In this document: positions 20,895 through 29,496 of the stretch, one piece after another | Numbering within the stretch: position 1 is the first letter of the stretch | Layout: each line of letters starts with the position of its first letter | Origin: Acanthaster planci | Lineage: Eukaryota > Echinodermata > Asteroidea > Valvatida > Acanthasteridae | DNA: 29,496 nucleotides | Assembly: GCF_001949145.1 (NCBI RefSeq) | Contig: NW_019091673.1 | Coordinates: 261,329 to 290,824, forward strand | Reading direction: 5' to 3' | Notes under the pieces: generated by a model | Databases searched by the model: none | What the model saw: only the letters and a program-made list of their open reading frames with translations | Told to the model about the DNA's origin: nothing | Translations under genes and position numbers: made by a program

Positions 20895-21676
20895 CTTCTT
20901 GGTGGAATCCACTTTGAGCACATGCCCAAAAGTAGATGTAACGGCTGCCTTCGTTTCACCGATGCGCTGCAGAACATCAGTGACATAGACTGTCAGCAGC
21001 CAAATGTAGGTGGGGATGGGTGTCATGGGGGGGGGGCTTATCAAAGCTGGGGGGGGGGAAATAAGGCCCCGCTCACTAGCCTTGGTAAACTCCTGGCACT
21101 GTGAAAGGTAGTGTGCTGTTCGATGGAGCCAGGCTTCACTGTGTTGCTCATGCAGCTTCCTCTGCAGCTGGGAGGGGCTGTTGCCCAGCCCTCGGGACTG
21201 GAGGAGGGCACCACCTTGATGTCACAAGCTAGCCTGTAGGTCAAGATGGCAGGAAACTGCACTCAGTGCCCGATGTCCAGCTGCTCCGGGACAGCTTGGC
21301 TCCAACTGATGACTTTTTTCTTGCAGTGAGAGCACTCAAGGTACTCGGCTGCCAGGTTGTAGTATCTGTCGATGTCTACAACCTGACGCACGTGCGGGTA
21401 CATGCCTGCCGAGTAGAGCTCTCGATCACTGCAAGAGGGGGATGGGCAGGTGAGCCGCAAGGCCCACAGTTCCGGGGCATCCAAACAAGGAGGCGGTGGG
21501 TAAAGAACTGGGCAGTCTTGGGTGGCTGGCCATGGATGGGCCGAGGCTCGGGGGATGGAACCAGAGGCGATTCACCCGTTGGTAGTCAATCTCTGGTGTC
21601 CCCCTCTTCGATGACTTGATGAGGGCCCTGGACACCCAGAGGTGATCCTTCTGCGGCAGTGTCTGCCGCCATCCCT
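20895..21676 (-). pseudogene. Exon e of the DUF6729-like gene: Cys-rich module, broken
   Basis: The acceptor is CTTGACAG before 21676. Pieces in order are GWRQTLPQKDHLWVSRALI and RVNRLWFHPP, then in a second frame QFFTHRLLVWMPR, then in a third LWALRLTCPSPSC, ELYSAGMYPHVRQVVDIDRY and AAEYLECSHCKKKVISWS. A TGA at 21263-21265 follows (GH*VQFPA, where relatives have Arg). After another shift come LLQSRGLGNSPSQLQRKL and AWLHRTAHYLSQCQEFTKA. The exon ends with IPTYIWLLTVYVTDVLQRI and GHVLKVDSTKK. Paired Cys motifs suggest a zinc ribbon. Two ten-C runs on the coding strand (21027-21036 and 21049-21058 as G) fall in a proline stretch. No clear GT follows TKK, so the 3' end is approximate. Confidence 0.8.
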
Positions 21677-21988
21677 CTGTCAAGAGACACTCTCCGATGA
21701 AATAGATAAATCATAAAAATGTTACTTATGCATTTCCAGACAAGTCACTTCCATTTTCTTCTTTTTTTTTACTGACCTTGACTCGCCACGCTGCTAGACT
21801 CTCCCACTGAAACTGCTTGGCCAGTAGTTGACGGCTTGAGCTCTAAAGCGGTGCATACAAAGGGGGAAAAAAATGGAACAAATATATGTCTCAAAGGAAA
21901 AGGAAGGGGGGCCTCGTTAGTCAGGAATAGCAAAGCGGATTTCATCCCATATAACGGAAAACATAGAACGTGGTGTGGAAGAACTCAC

Positions 21989-22099
21989 CCTGCCCTGCTT
22001 CATGGGGTGTGGGAGGGGTCATGAGGGGGTCGACCTGCTCGAGGGCAAGGGCCAGCTCATCCTCGGTTAGCTCATCAGGATGAGCCTTACGACGAGCCT
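21989..22099 (-). CDS. Exon c of the DUF6729-like gene (acidic segment)
   Basis: The acceptor is TTTTCACAG and the donor CAGG|GTGAGT. The frame gives EARRKAHPDELTEDELALAL, then EQVDPLMTPPTPHEAGQ. Joining directly to exon e keeps frame (…GQEGWRQ…). The short acidic helix-like segment has no known activity. Confidence 0.7.
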
Positions 22100-22208
22100 C
22101 TGTGAAAACAAAGCAAATACCAAAGAAACATTTCAACAAGTGTAAGCATTAACACACATAAACCTCAATAAACTACAGAGGGACGCACACAATACACACA
22201 TACCTCAC

Positions 22209-22443
22209 CGTGGTCGAGCAGGTGATGAGGGCACCGAAGGAGATGGAGTACAAATTACCGGGGCAACTGAAGCAGCAGCCGGCATAGATGAAGAAGCCAG
22301 CCGGCTGGGACCACCAAGACGTGGCTGTTTCTCCTTCCTTTTCATCTCAACTGCCTCACATCCTTCCGGAAATGACTCGACATACTCCTTCAGTGCAAAT
22401 TTGTTGGCGCTGATAGGGGATCCACAAGGCTTTTCCTTGCTGA
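22209..22443 (-). CDS. Exon b of the DUF6729-like gene
   Basis: The acceptor is GATCAG and the donor CCACG|GTGAGG. The frame gives KEKPCGSPISANKFALKEY, VESFPEGCEAVEMKRKEKQ and a Pro/Ser/Ala-rich tail. Joining to exon a keeps frame (an Ile codon is split by the intron). The join to exon c is off by one base, so the tail probably carries an indel or my donor choice is wrong. Confidence 0.7.
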
Positions 22444-22844
22444 CTGATCAGCACAAGTAGGCACAATACCCTAGATCGTTTTCCACGGCTCAGTGGAAGG
22501 ATTGGCCTTTGCATGAAAAAAAAAAGCAACACAAAAAAATCCCCCCTTTCAAAGAAAGCCAACATCAGTGCATGTACAGGTAACAGTTTATGAATGCAGT
22601 GAGCATTACATACCTCCAGACAGAGCCAAGTATGTGTTGCCGGGGGATTTAGAATAAACCCTCTGATCATGTCAAACTTACTTGTCAGCCTTTTCAAATG
22701 GAATTCAAGTGTATATGTCAAGATGAAAATAAAGCAACAAGACAAAGACACTCTGGGCAATAGGTTTACATGACATTGTATTTGCAATTAACACAGTTGG
22801 CCCAAAACAAAGTGAGATTTCCATTCTTTGTTTTTGCAATTTAC

Positions 22845-23046
22845 TTTGCAACGTAAACTGAAGTTGGGTCATGGCCAAAATGGCAAGCTTGTTATCCACA
22901 TTGCCCCCCTGCTCCCTCACACGGCGGACTGCATCCTTTCGTACAAGCTCCGGATCCATGCCGTGGGGCTTCAACTTGCCTTGGTGAGCTGCCAAAAAAC
23001 TCTGGGCCTCCTGACTTGTACCAAGGCTGATCCTGCTCCCTATCCT
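22845..23046 (-). CDS. Exon a of the DUF6729-like gene (N-terminal block)
   Basis: The acceptor is TTAGCAG at 23047 onward and the donor is CAAA|GTAAAT at 22845/22844. The frame gives RISLGTSQEAQSFLAAHQG, KLKPHGMDPELVRKDAVRR and NKLAILAMTQLQF. It aligns along its length with the plus-strand exon at 28746-28971 and has the same donor phase (1). No start codon lies in the conserved frame, so a further 5' exon is likely but was not recognised. Confidence 0.75.
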
Positions 23047-24660
23047 GCTAAATCATGGAAATGCCATGATCTCTACTAACAAAAAATTACAAACAGAGGC
23101 CAGAAGTAGAGAAAGAAAGACTAATTCAAGCACAGTGACATCGAATCAAACATTTCAACCTGGTTATGTTGACCTGTGGGAAGAAAGAACACTGAAAGGA
23201 AAAAAGTACAATGAGGCAATTGTCACAAACTAAGTATACATGCTATGCCAGTTTTTCTGTATGCACTAACAACACTACCAAAAAGAAGAAAATGTCAAAC
23301 AAATATTAGAACATAAGTCTCACTAATTGTGCGGTGGAATCATGAGACGGTAAACATGTTGAGAAGCCGCATTTGACAGTGTAAATATGAACACTACCAG
23401 AAAGAAACATCTAAAAAATCAAACCTTACAAGAAAAAGGAAAAAAAACACCCATGATACACCTTAGCTATAGGCTATAGCTTTAATTTACCTCAAGCCTC
23501 AAGGATGTGGCACTTAACTAAATCAAGGATTCCTGAAGAAAGAACTTCTGTTACTGCAGCTGTGAAAACAATAACTGCACAATCTCAACTGTCATTGAAT
23601 AAATTAGACAGCTGAAATGCCACACACACACATTTTTTGGGATTGGACAACTGCTTACCTAGGACAATTTATGGCATGCCAGTGGAAAGGGCAGTGGGGT
23701 GGGGGTGTCACCCCATTAAACTTCCTACCCACAAATGGGAAATAAAACTCTCCTGTACAGTCAATATTTACAAGGGCACAAACAAAGAAGAAACAGGCAG
23801 TCCAAAAACAATGATGCCTGTGTCAAAGCTGACTGCCAGACCATGGAGCTATAACACAACAATCATATCTTGCACCTCTCTGGTTCAGATATTAAACACT
23901 GAGTGGGAGGAAGGCCACATGATTTGTCAGCTAGCCAGCCATGTGTTCACCATTATGGAAGGGGGAGGGAATTGCATGTTTACTTCAGCCTGGCTGGGGG
24001 AGGAATGGGACTGTCATTTGTTACAGACCATCTGCTGTTAGGCCCCAGGTCTAGTCAATTCTTTAGAGGGAAATGTCCTTCCCAGTAAACAGTTCGGGTA
24101 AAAGCATTTCACACATTTAGGTCTTTGAGGCCAGCGATATCCCCCAATGGTTGCAAGTGCTTGGCTTAAAGCGAATTGTCAAAAAAACTTCAAAGCCAGA
24201 GATATATATGCAACCATACGGTTGTTGTGTTTGTATTGCGCATGCCCAATATGTATTAGACTCAGGTTGCAGCCGTTCATCGGTATATCAACAGTAAAAA
24301 CACCGCCAACCTCTGTGAATTGCGGTAGACAAGCGGTTACATACAGCATAATGGTTTGTGATGCATGGGGTGTGGCTTCGAATCACGGGTCAAAATTGTG
24401 GGCAGGGAGGTTTTTTAAAGGAAAATAAAGCCTGAATGTTATAGGAGCCTAATTTCACACGTGAAGTTTTTATGGTTGGTTGAGCATCTTGATGTCATGC
24501 ATTGTGCTTGGTTATGAACCGTGGTTTGGCTTCATACATGTGATTGCATAGCTCAAATCCATCCAAAACTTACAAGTTATTCTTCTTACCTCCGGGTGCT
24601 GTACGATATATGGCACTATATCTTACCTAACCGTGGCAAGTTCAATTGTATACTTTTCGC
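23047..24660. other. No recognisable gene
   Basis: This is the 5' flank of the DUF6729-like gene. The plus-strand frame at 23637-24041 (134 codons) shows no recognisable motif. I could not identify a promoter or first exon for the minus-strand gene here. Confidence 0.4.
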
Positions 24661-24675
24661 CGGTAAACCGCCACT

Positions 24676-24780
24676 CTCATTGGCTGAAAGTTTTTCGCAA
24701 TACAGGCTATGCACGGACGTCACGTGCGCAACACACAAAGATAGCAAAAGCCCAACAAACCGCGGAGCCGCCATTACTGA
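24676..24780 (+). promoter_or_regulatory. Candidate promoter region of the 24966 exon
   Basis: Within about 100 bases are an inverted CCAAT box (ATTGG at 24679-24683), a combined CRE/E-box GACGTCACGTG (24716-24726) and a YY1-like GCCGCCATTA (24767-24776). These lie 190-290 bases upstream of the ATG at 24966, consistent with a TATA-less animal promoter. The motifs are short and could occur by chance. Confidence 0.35.
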
Positions 24781-24965
24781 GGTCAACTGGTCAAATCACT
24801 TGCATGCCACTCGTGCAAAGGTTGTGCAACTTGTTTACATTTTCTTGATACCTGACAGACCACATATTTGGCAAGTACTTGCTTGCACCGTTTGCACCGT
24901 GCTTGCGATCTGTTGCAGTAGCTCCATGATCGCTGGCTCGTTGGGCTATAGGGACCGTTAACATC

Positions 24966-25133
24966 ATGACTAGGTTGTCAAAGTATGCAGAAGATCTTCC
25001 AGGGGCCGAAAAAGCCAGGTACGCACAAAAACTGGCAAGCAGTGGCTTGGATAAAGATCCATATTATCTCGATGCCAAGGACCTGGATGTATCGCCGGCT
25101 GTCATTCCACAAGTAAAGTGGAGTGATTCGTTT
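24966..25133 (+). CDS. Probable first exon of a YqaJ/SWIM-type invertebrate gene
   Basis: An ATG with A at -3 opens 56 codons, MTRLSKYAEDLPGAEKARYA, then DKDPYYLDAKDLDVSP and IPQVKWSDSF. They end exactly at a GTATGT donor (25134), phase 0. The pattern (basic start, RY..KL, then DPY, an acidic stretch and a Pro/Val/Trp segment) resembles the N-terminal exon of proteins in corals, lancelets and sea urchins that carry SWIM fingers and YqaJ-type nucleases. That link is from memory and uncertain. No second exon is recognised downstream before 29.5 kb, so the gene may be truncated or continue outside. Without splicing the frame ends shortly after, at KYKFET. Confidence 0.5.
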
Positions 25134-26419
25134 GTATGTCGACACCGAGCGACCATACACGTGAGGAAATACAAGTTTGAGACTTGATATCTGTACAGAC
25201 AGTAAGCATTTAAAATAATTAAATAAATTAAAAAATAAATAATTAAAATAATATAGGCCTAATATTCTTGTGAAGTTCGGATAGAAACCATACATTTTTA
25301 ACTACTTGGGAGCCAGATCAGATTCTTCATTTTCATCTTTCAAGACCCAAATTTTGGAATTTTATGAAACAAAGTTCAGCTCTAGCTTTAAATCAGATAA
25401 TATATGTACTTGGGTGTCTAACTGTCGCTGTGCTGGCTGTAAATATTAATAAATTCCCACTTGTCTTATTTTTCTTGGGGGGGAGGAGGTCGTCATGTGG
25501 TAGGATAGCTCTGTAGAGGTGCTGGTCACCTGTGCTGTTCCATCTTGCCATTCACTGGCTTTTTAGCACGTTGTTTTTTATACCTGTCATCTGATTGTTG
25601 TGTCATGTCAAATGTTTTATGTATATGTTTGTAATGTATTAATTTTTTGTCTTTACAATAGCCAGTGGAAAAGTGTAATAAAATAAATAAATAAATAAAT
25701 AAATAAACATACCAGTATCATCTGAATTTGATATCAGTCTAAATTCATTTTATGCTTTGAAGCCAACAGTTTTGCTACTGAATTGTCTTCAAGCGGCTTT
25801 GCACAAAAGTAACAATTTACAAGCCCCTTACTGCTGCTTTTCAGTGTTGTTGAATTAATTCTGAGAGAACAATTTTCCCAATCTTAATCTCTACTTGGTT
25901 AAAAAAAATTGATCAAAAAATTTCAATGAGGGAGTCCAAAAATATTTCACCGGTCAGTTGGTGAAAATCCCTTAAGAGTGTGACACTTTGACTTGTACCT
26001 GGCTATGAGGTTTATCATGAGTTGCATATACAGACATCACTAATTTTTCACAACAGTACTGGTAGGCCTATGTCTGCTGTCAGAGACCGATAACATGTCC
26101 AAAAGTAAAAAGACAAATTTAGTAAGAAAAATACTGAAGCATTTACTAAGAAAGCACTTCGAATTTGTTAGACCATGGTCAGACCAGTCCAACGGGGTTT
26201 TAACACAGGGAGTCAAGTGATGTCCGTATAAGGAACGGCTTCTTTCCCGAGTTTTTTATTTGACCAGTTCCGCACGAACGTTGAACACATGATAAAGTGT
26301 CGTCCCACTCGTATCACTATGTTTATCGAACTCTATCCGTTAAGCCAAGTCTTTATCGTAAAAACCTGTGCTTTCACTTCATCGAACAAGGGCAAGTAAT
26401 TAATGAATATTTGGCTCAC
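25134..26419. other. No further exon recognised; AT-rich repeats
   Basis: Contains an AT-rich patch (25210-25253) and an AAAT microsatellite (25676-25707). A non-LTR retrotransposon 3' tail could end in such a repeat, but no coding remnant precedes it. No downstream exon for either neighbouring gene fragment is visible. Confidence 0.4.
25676..25707 (+). repeat. (AAAT)n microsatellite
   Basis: A nearly pure AAAT/AATA tetranucleotide repeat of about seven units. Confidence 0.9.
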
Positions 26420-26664
26420 CTGAGATAAAGTGTGCTGAACACACTCCCGAAAACTTGGAGGGTGACCATCCGTGTCGCTTGATGTTGCTCAACGACTTCA
26501 ATCTTCTAGCCGTCAATAATATAATGTTTCGACTTCTCGGCCCTGAGATTTTACCACGACCAGAATGCAGTGGAACGACAGACCATGTTCTTTCCTCCAT
26601 GGACAGACCCTCTTATCTCGTCTTCGGCTGGAACAGCCAACCACGCAGCAACAGTATTCCACAT
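26420..26664 (-). pseudogene. THAP-domain exon with frameshift
   Basis: The minus strand gives EYCCCVVGCSSRRRDK, GLSFHCILVVVKSQGREVE, then in a second frame RRLKSLSNIKRHGWSPSKF and GVCSAHFISG. The exon ends at a TCAG|GTGAGC donor at 26420. THAP domains are C2CH zinc-binding DNA-binding modules of about 90 residues. The first Cys pair (CVVGC), the invariant Trp (HGW) and the C-x2-H pair (CSAH) are all visible. The terminal Pro motif would lie in the next exon, not found. One frame change lies near 26520. The ATG overlapping 26662-26664 is out of frame with VEYCCC by a small indel, so the copy is probably broken. THAP domains occur both in host regulators and in P-element/Harbinger-like transposons. 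Confidence 0.8.
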
Positions 26665-27386
26665 TCCAGTAATTAATGGTTAATGGAGAATGACGATGAA
26701 CACCAAAAATTAACAGGCCTAATCCAACAAAAAAAAACTTTGAATATAGCTTCACTAGTGTAGCACGGACTCCCGCTGGTAGGGCTACTAATAATTTGAA
26801 TAGTGAGTGTCCACGAAATTAAATGGCCGCGCCAGGCGCGCTGGAAAAAATATTACAAGCTTGCTTGACCTCAGTGAGGGCGCTGTCGCCAGTATATGCA
26901 TAGACTTTTATGGCTGCAGACCACTAATTTAAGTGAACATTTCTGGCCAACCATTAGCATTAAATGTTCCCCCCCCCGCAGTATCTTTTGAAAAAGGAGA
27001 TTGTTTGGCCCCCAAAATGGTGAGATTGTGTAAATCCTTACCAGGATCAACTCCTTGGGTCTTTGAGTTTTCATATGAGAGCAGAATGGCTAAAAACTAC
27101 GTACGGTAGGGGGCTTGAATTAGTGGACTGTACCCTTATTGGTCATCGGTTCATTCCAATCTGGAAGAGAAACCTAAGGAAAGTCAAAGGTCGACAAAAT
27201 CAACAGAACCATTGCAACGCGTACAAAAACTGAGAGAGGACCAAAATGACCAAACAGCGCGTTTGAAATTCGCACACGTACCTCTTTTTTCTCTACAAAC
27301 TTGAAGACGTCAAGATTTGGCAAATTGAGTCAAATTAGTGTATTTTGGGCCTCCGTAAACCCATTTCGCCCTGTTTGCACCGTTTT
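26665..27386. other. No recognisable gene
   Basis: A short palindrome CCAGGCGCGCTGG lies near 26832 and a C run near 26971. Nothing else is supported. Confidence 0.4.
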
Positions 27387-27478
27387 TTTTTCGTTTTTGC
27401 GCTACAGAGAAGTTAAGATTGGCTCACATTTTCTCCCGAAATTCCGTTCGTTCTTCTCTGTAGCGCAAAAACGAAAAA
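27387..27478. repeat. Perfect 26-bp inverted repeat
   Basis: The arms 27387-27412 and 27453-27478 are exact reverse complements (core GCGCTACAGAGAAG, outer T/A runs), separated by 40 bases. An RNA from either strand would fold into a long hairpin. Flanking sequence shows no Pol III terminator immediately after the arm on plus, and no known family is recognised. A small palindrome GCGCAAAGCTGCGC follows at about 27484. Confidence 0.9.
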
Positions 27479-28745
27479 GGGCAGCGCAAAGCTGCGCAAA
27501 AGCGCCTGAGTGCTCCACCGAAACTTTTGTCCGTCGCATTCCTGGAGTTTTCGGCCCTCACCCCGGGCCAGAGGATCTTCCGCCCGTTTTTGACGGAAAC
27601 GCCGTTTTCAGACGTTTTTGCCGTCCTCTCCCAGGCCATGCAGATGCGGTGGTGCGATGACGTATGCGTGACCTGTATAATTGTTGGCCAATAAGGTCAG
27701 GATAGGAAGGAGCCTCGGAACTCGCACCCCGGCAATCGTGACGTGTTCCCGGTTCAGTTGGGGAGACACCCACCCTTCACGGTCGGGGGGGGAGTGAGCA
27801 AAACTGTTTTATGCATAATGCCTTTTGGTCTGTGTTTCTCTGTCGCCTATTTTCATTCCTGCTTCTAACAAGCGGAACTTGAGAAATTGCACTTTCCCCA
27901 TCAAAAAATCGAAAAAAAGAAAAACCATGTCATTTGAATTTTTATGAGGGGAAAAGACACCAAATGTGGGATTTTGTGGAGCTTGACTTTGCAATTGATT
28001 TTAAAAGACCAAAAGTTGCGTCTTTCTGAACAGTGTGTGTAAACTAGTTGCTGTTGGTTTGAAGTAATTGACCTTCATAATTGTGCCTCTCTGACCGCTT
28101 GTGTCTTGAGTTTGGGCTTTGCAGTATTTGGAAATGACTCTCTGGAGTTTTATGGTCCAGATGTCACCAAATGGAGTCCTTTCTTGGGGGTACTTAATTA
28201 CTGTGTGGAGGTCATTGTGCACGGTCAAGCCGATGTCGGTATTGAGGGATAGACAACCACAGTGCAGGCTGGCCCCAAAAGGTTTGAGTTATTTTGTAAC
28301 TTTTTTGTCTAGGTTGTTGCAGTAAGCCATCTGTTTATTTGATGTATTTGATGGATACTGGTTCCTTTGTTTACCAAAGCAGGTGGTGTGTATCAGTCCA
28401 AGTTTTATGACCTTTTTCCAGGTAGATGGATTAGTGTAGTGGGTGGAGTTAGCACCTTTTTAATCAGCCCCATCCCATGATTTCAATTCAGACCTAGCCA
28501 ATTAGCAGCTGGCAAGGTCGTTGTGGATACACATCTGACCAATAGCATGTCTCGGTTCCCATGTGCTGAAGCCAGAGCAAGTTTTACGGTGTTTGGGCAC
28601 GAGGATGCAGATTTTCAGAGATTGGTGTCACTCCGATTCTGATGTTAAGAAGAGTGAGACGGCCTTGCAAACTCTTGAAGCCAGTCTTCCTGAATTCTTT
28701 TTTTTTTGCATTTGAGACCACCAGCCACCGCAGCAGCCTACCAGC
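27479..28745. other. No recognisable gene
   Basis: GC-richer up to about 27780, with a CRE-like GATGACGTATGCG (27656-27668) and a GGCCAATAAGG CCAAT box (27685-27695). These could be a promoter or chance. The rest shows no motif. Confidence 0.35.
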
Positions 28746-28971
28746 ATGTATGCCCCTCGGTTCAAGCGTTTCCATGGAATCTTGACTCTGGGTACAACTA
28801 GCGAGGCCTGTTCCTTTGCCTTGGCCAACCAGGGGAAGGAAAGAAGACCCTGCCGCTTGCCAGAGGATGTCAAGAAGGAGGCAGTGAAAAGGGTGAAGAG
28901 GGAAAGAGGGGACACCCAACATCGCCTAACAATTTTGGCATTCACTGAAATACAGTTCGGCAAGTATCAAG
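28746..28971 (+). CDS. 5' exon of a second DUF6729-like gene copy (plus strand)
   Basis: From an ATG at 28746 the frame gives MYAPRFKRFHGILTLGTTSE, ACSFALANQG, then PEDVKKEAVKRVKRERGD and HRLTILAFTEIQFGKYQ. It stops at a strong CAAG|GTAAGT donor. It lines up with minus-strand exon a (22845-23046) across roughly 60 residues at about 45% identity by eye. Shared positions include LGTS/T.EA.SF..A.QG and V+K+AV+RV+. The donor falls at the same codon and phase. The start may be this ATG or an acceptor just upstream (T run then TTTGAG near 28717). No exon b counterpart is visible before the window ends, so the gene continues beyond 29496. The exon itself has no defect. Confidence 0.75.
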
Positions 28972-29496
28972 GTAAGTGCAGCATCAGAGTCCTTTTACAT
29001 AAAAAAGAAATGTGTACTATTAGGACTGTATTGTGCCAAGTATTACATGTTCATGTAAGAGCACACTAATCAATGGAAAAGTTCAGTAACGAAAGAGAAG
29101 AGACATGTTGCGTTGTCATGTGAATTCTTTTTTGGTTGAAAGAAGATGCCAATTGCCAGCACTGTTCATAGTTGGAAAGCTTTTTAATCACTTGATTTAC
29201 CTGAAATGGATGCAAGAATACTTGCCCCATCACTCTTTTGAGATTTACCCATGGCACCTGAAATGTGCATGTTAAAATGAAATGCATGCCACGACAGAAG
29301 AACATGTGTTGCTCTTAAAAATTGGAAAGAAAGAAGTAGGGGAATTCAACTTAGCAAACCACCAACCTAAATATGAAATGTAGGAGAAGAAATTGGGCGA
29401 CATCCTCTCATCATTCTTCGAACAACAGACAATCATTCCCACCACAGCGCGCATAACTGGGTAATGAATCTGGAGGAGATGGGGAAATATGTGGTC
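28972..29496 (+). other. Probable first intron of the plus-strand DUF6729-like copy
   Basis: Follows the GTAAGT donor at 28972. No homolog of exon b is visible and the sequence is AT-rich, consistent with an intron running out of the window. Confidence 0.5.

Larger units (their letters stand above)
17463..23046 (-). pseudogene. Multi-exon DUF6729-like transposase-family gene, decayed copy
   Basis: About twelve exons on the minus strand encode a large protein of a family abundant in fish and marine invertebrate genomes, which I recall as DUF6729-containing. Ordered landmarks are an N-terminal ELVRKDAVRRVR block, SPISANKFALKEYVESFP, a Cys-rich zinc-ribbon-like module (YLECSHCKKKV), AWATNVGNEHGQVLMS, YVDRDCC, RLDIWHFMRR, CIQDPLGVQLYT, HLNRFIPG, GVEYLYNQT, GYNRVEAL, LIHWHNKK and YHILPNTA near the C-terminus. 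YVDRDCC and RLDIWHF resemble catalytic Asp motifs of RNase-H-fold transposases (inference). Splice junctions a|b, c|e, f|g, g|h, j|k and k2|l keep frame. Exon e has at least three frameshifts and a nonsense codon, exon i has a frameshift and a stop, and junctions b|c, h|i and k|k2 do not keep phase. No terminal repeats were identified. Confidence 0.85.

Noticed and set aside
21777-21840. Possible extra exon (SVGESSSVASQ) between exons c and e of the DUF6729-like gene
   Set aside because: It has a fair donor (GTCAGT) but a weak acceptor, and exon c joins exon e in frame without it, whereas including it breaks the frame from exon c.
24361-24382. T-arm-like CTTCGAATCACGG suggesting a tRNA
   Set aside because: No acceptor stem, anticodon arm or B-box consensus GGTTCRANNCC fits around it.
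24521-24961. 146-codon plus-strand frame
   Set aside because: It runs through the promoter-like motifs just upstream of the better-supported 24966 exon and shows no domain.
27301-27660. 119-codon plus-strand frame
   Set aside because: It spans the 26-bp inverted repeat, which explains part of its composition; no recognisable motif.

Overview
The window is animal nuclear DNA, not bacterial. It has a U6 snRNA gene with an upstream TATA-like box, GT-AG introns, remnants of a CR1/L2-type LINE, a pogo/Tigger-like transposase and a hAT transposase, a THAP-domain exon, MITE-like inverted repeats and microsatellites. AGGCCTA recurs through the right half (about 14.9, 15.6, 25.25, 26.06 and 26.7 kb). 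That hints at a marine deuterostome such as an echinoderm, hemichordate or lancelet, but the species guess is weak. No intact conventional host protein gene is visible.

Left part (1-9.2 kb): mostly non-coding. It holds a perfect 16-bp-arm hairpin next to a ~225-bp tandem duplication (0.7-1.2 kb), a 1.3-kb G+T-skewed low-complexity tract (2.34-3.68 kb), a well-preserved U6 snRNA gene on the minus strand (3844-3950), degenerate repeats (4.37-4.85 kb) and a 463-bp MITE-like element (7559-8021).

Middle (9.2-14.5 kb): a minus-strand transposon graveyard. It contains the C-terminal end of a hAT transposase, a decayed pogo-like transposase with all three catalytic Asp motifs and a PHD-like C-terminal finger, and a LINE reverse transcriptase (YADD motif visible). 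The LINE is split by ~0.8 kb of unknown sequence and abuts the pogo element, giving one open frame that joins LINE and pogo sequence. A second MITE-like element lies at 15159-15710.

Right part (17.4-29.5 kb): the main feature is a multi-exon, minus-strand gene of a large transposase-like family (DUF6729-like, recalled from memory) at 17463-23046. Six exon junctions keep frame when spliced, yet one central exon has several frameshifts and a nonsense codon, so this copy is probably dead. A diverged paralogous 5' exon with the same donor phase lies on the plus strand at 28746-28971, so the two copies are head to head. Between them are a plausible first exon of another invertebrate gene family (24966-25133, plus) and a THAP-domain exon (26420-26664, minus). 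A perfect 26-bp inverted repeat lies at 27387-27478.

These pieces do not form one pathway. They look like layers of mobile or recently mobile genes around one small RNA gene. All family names come from recognising motifs by eye, and no database search was possible.
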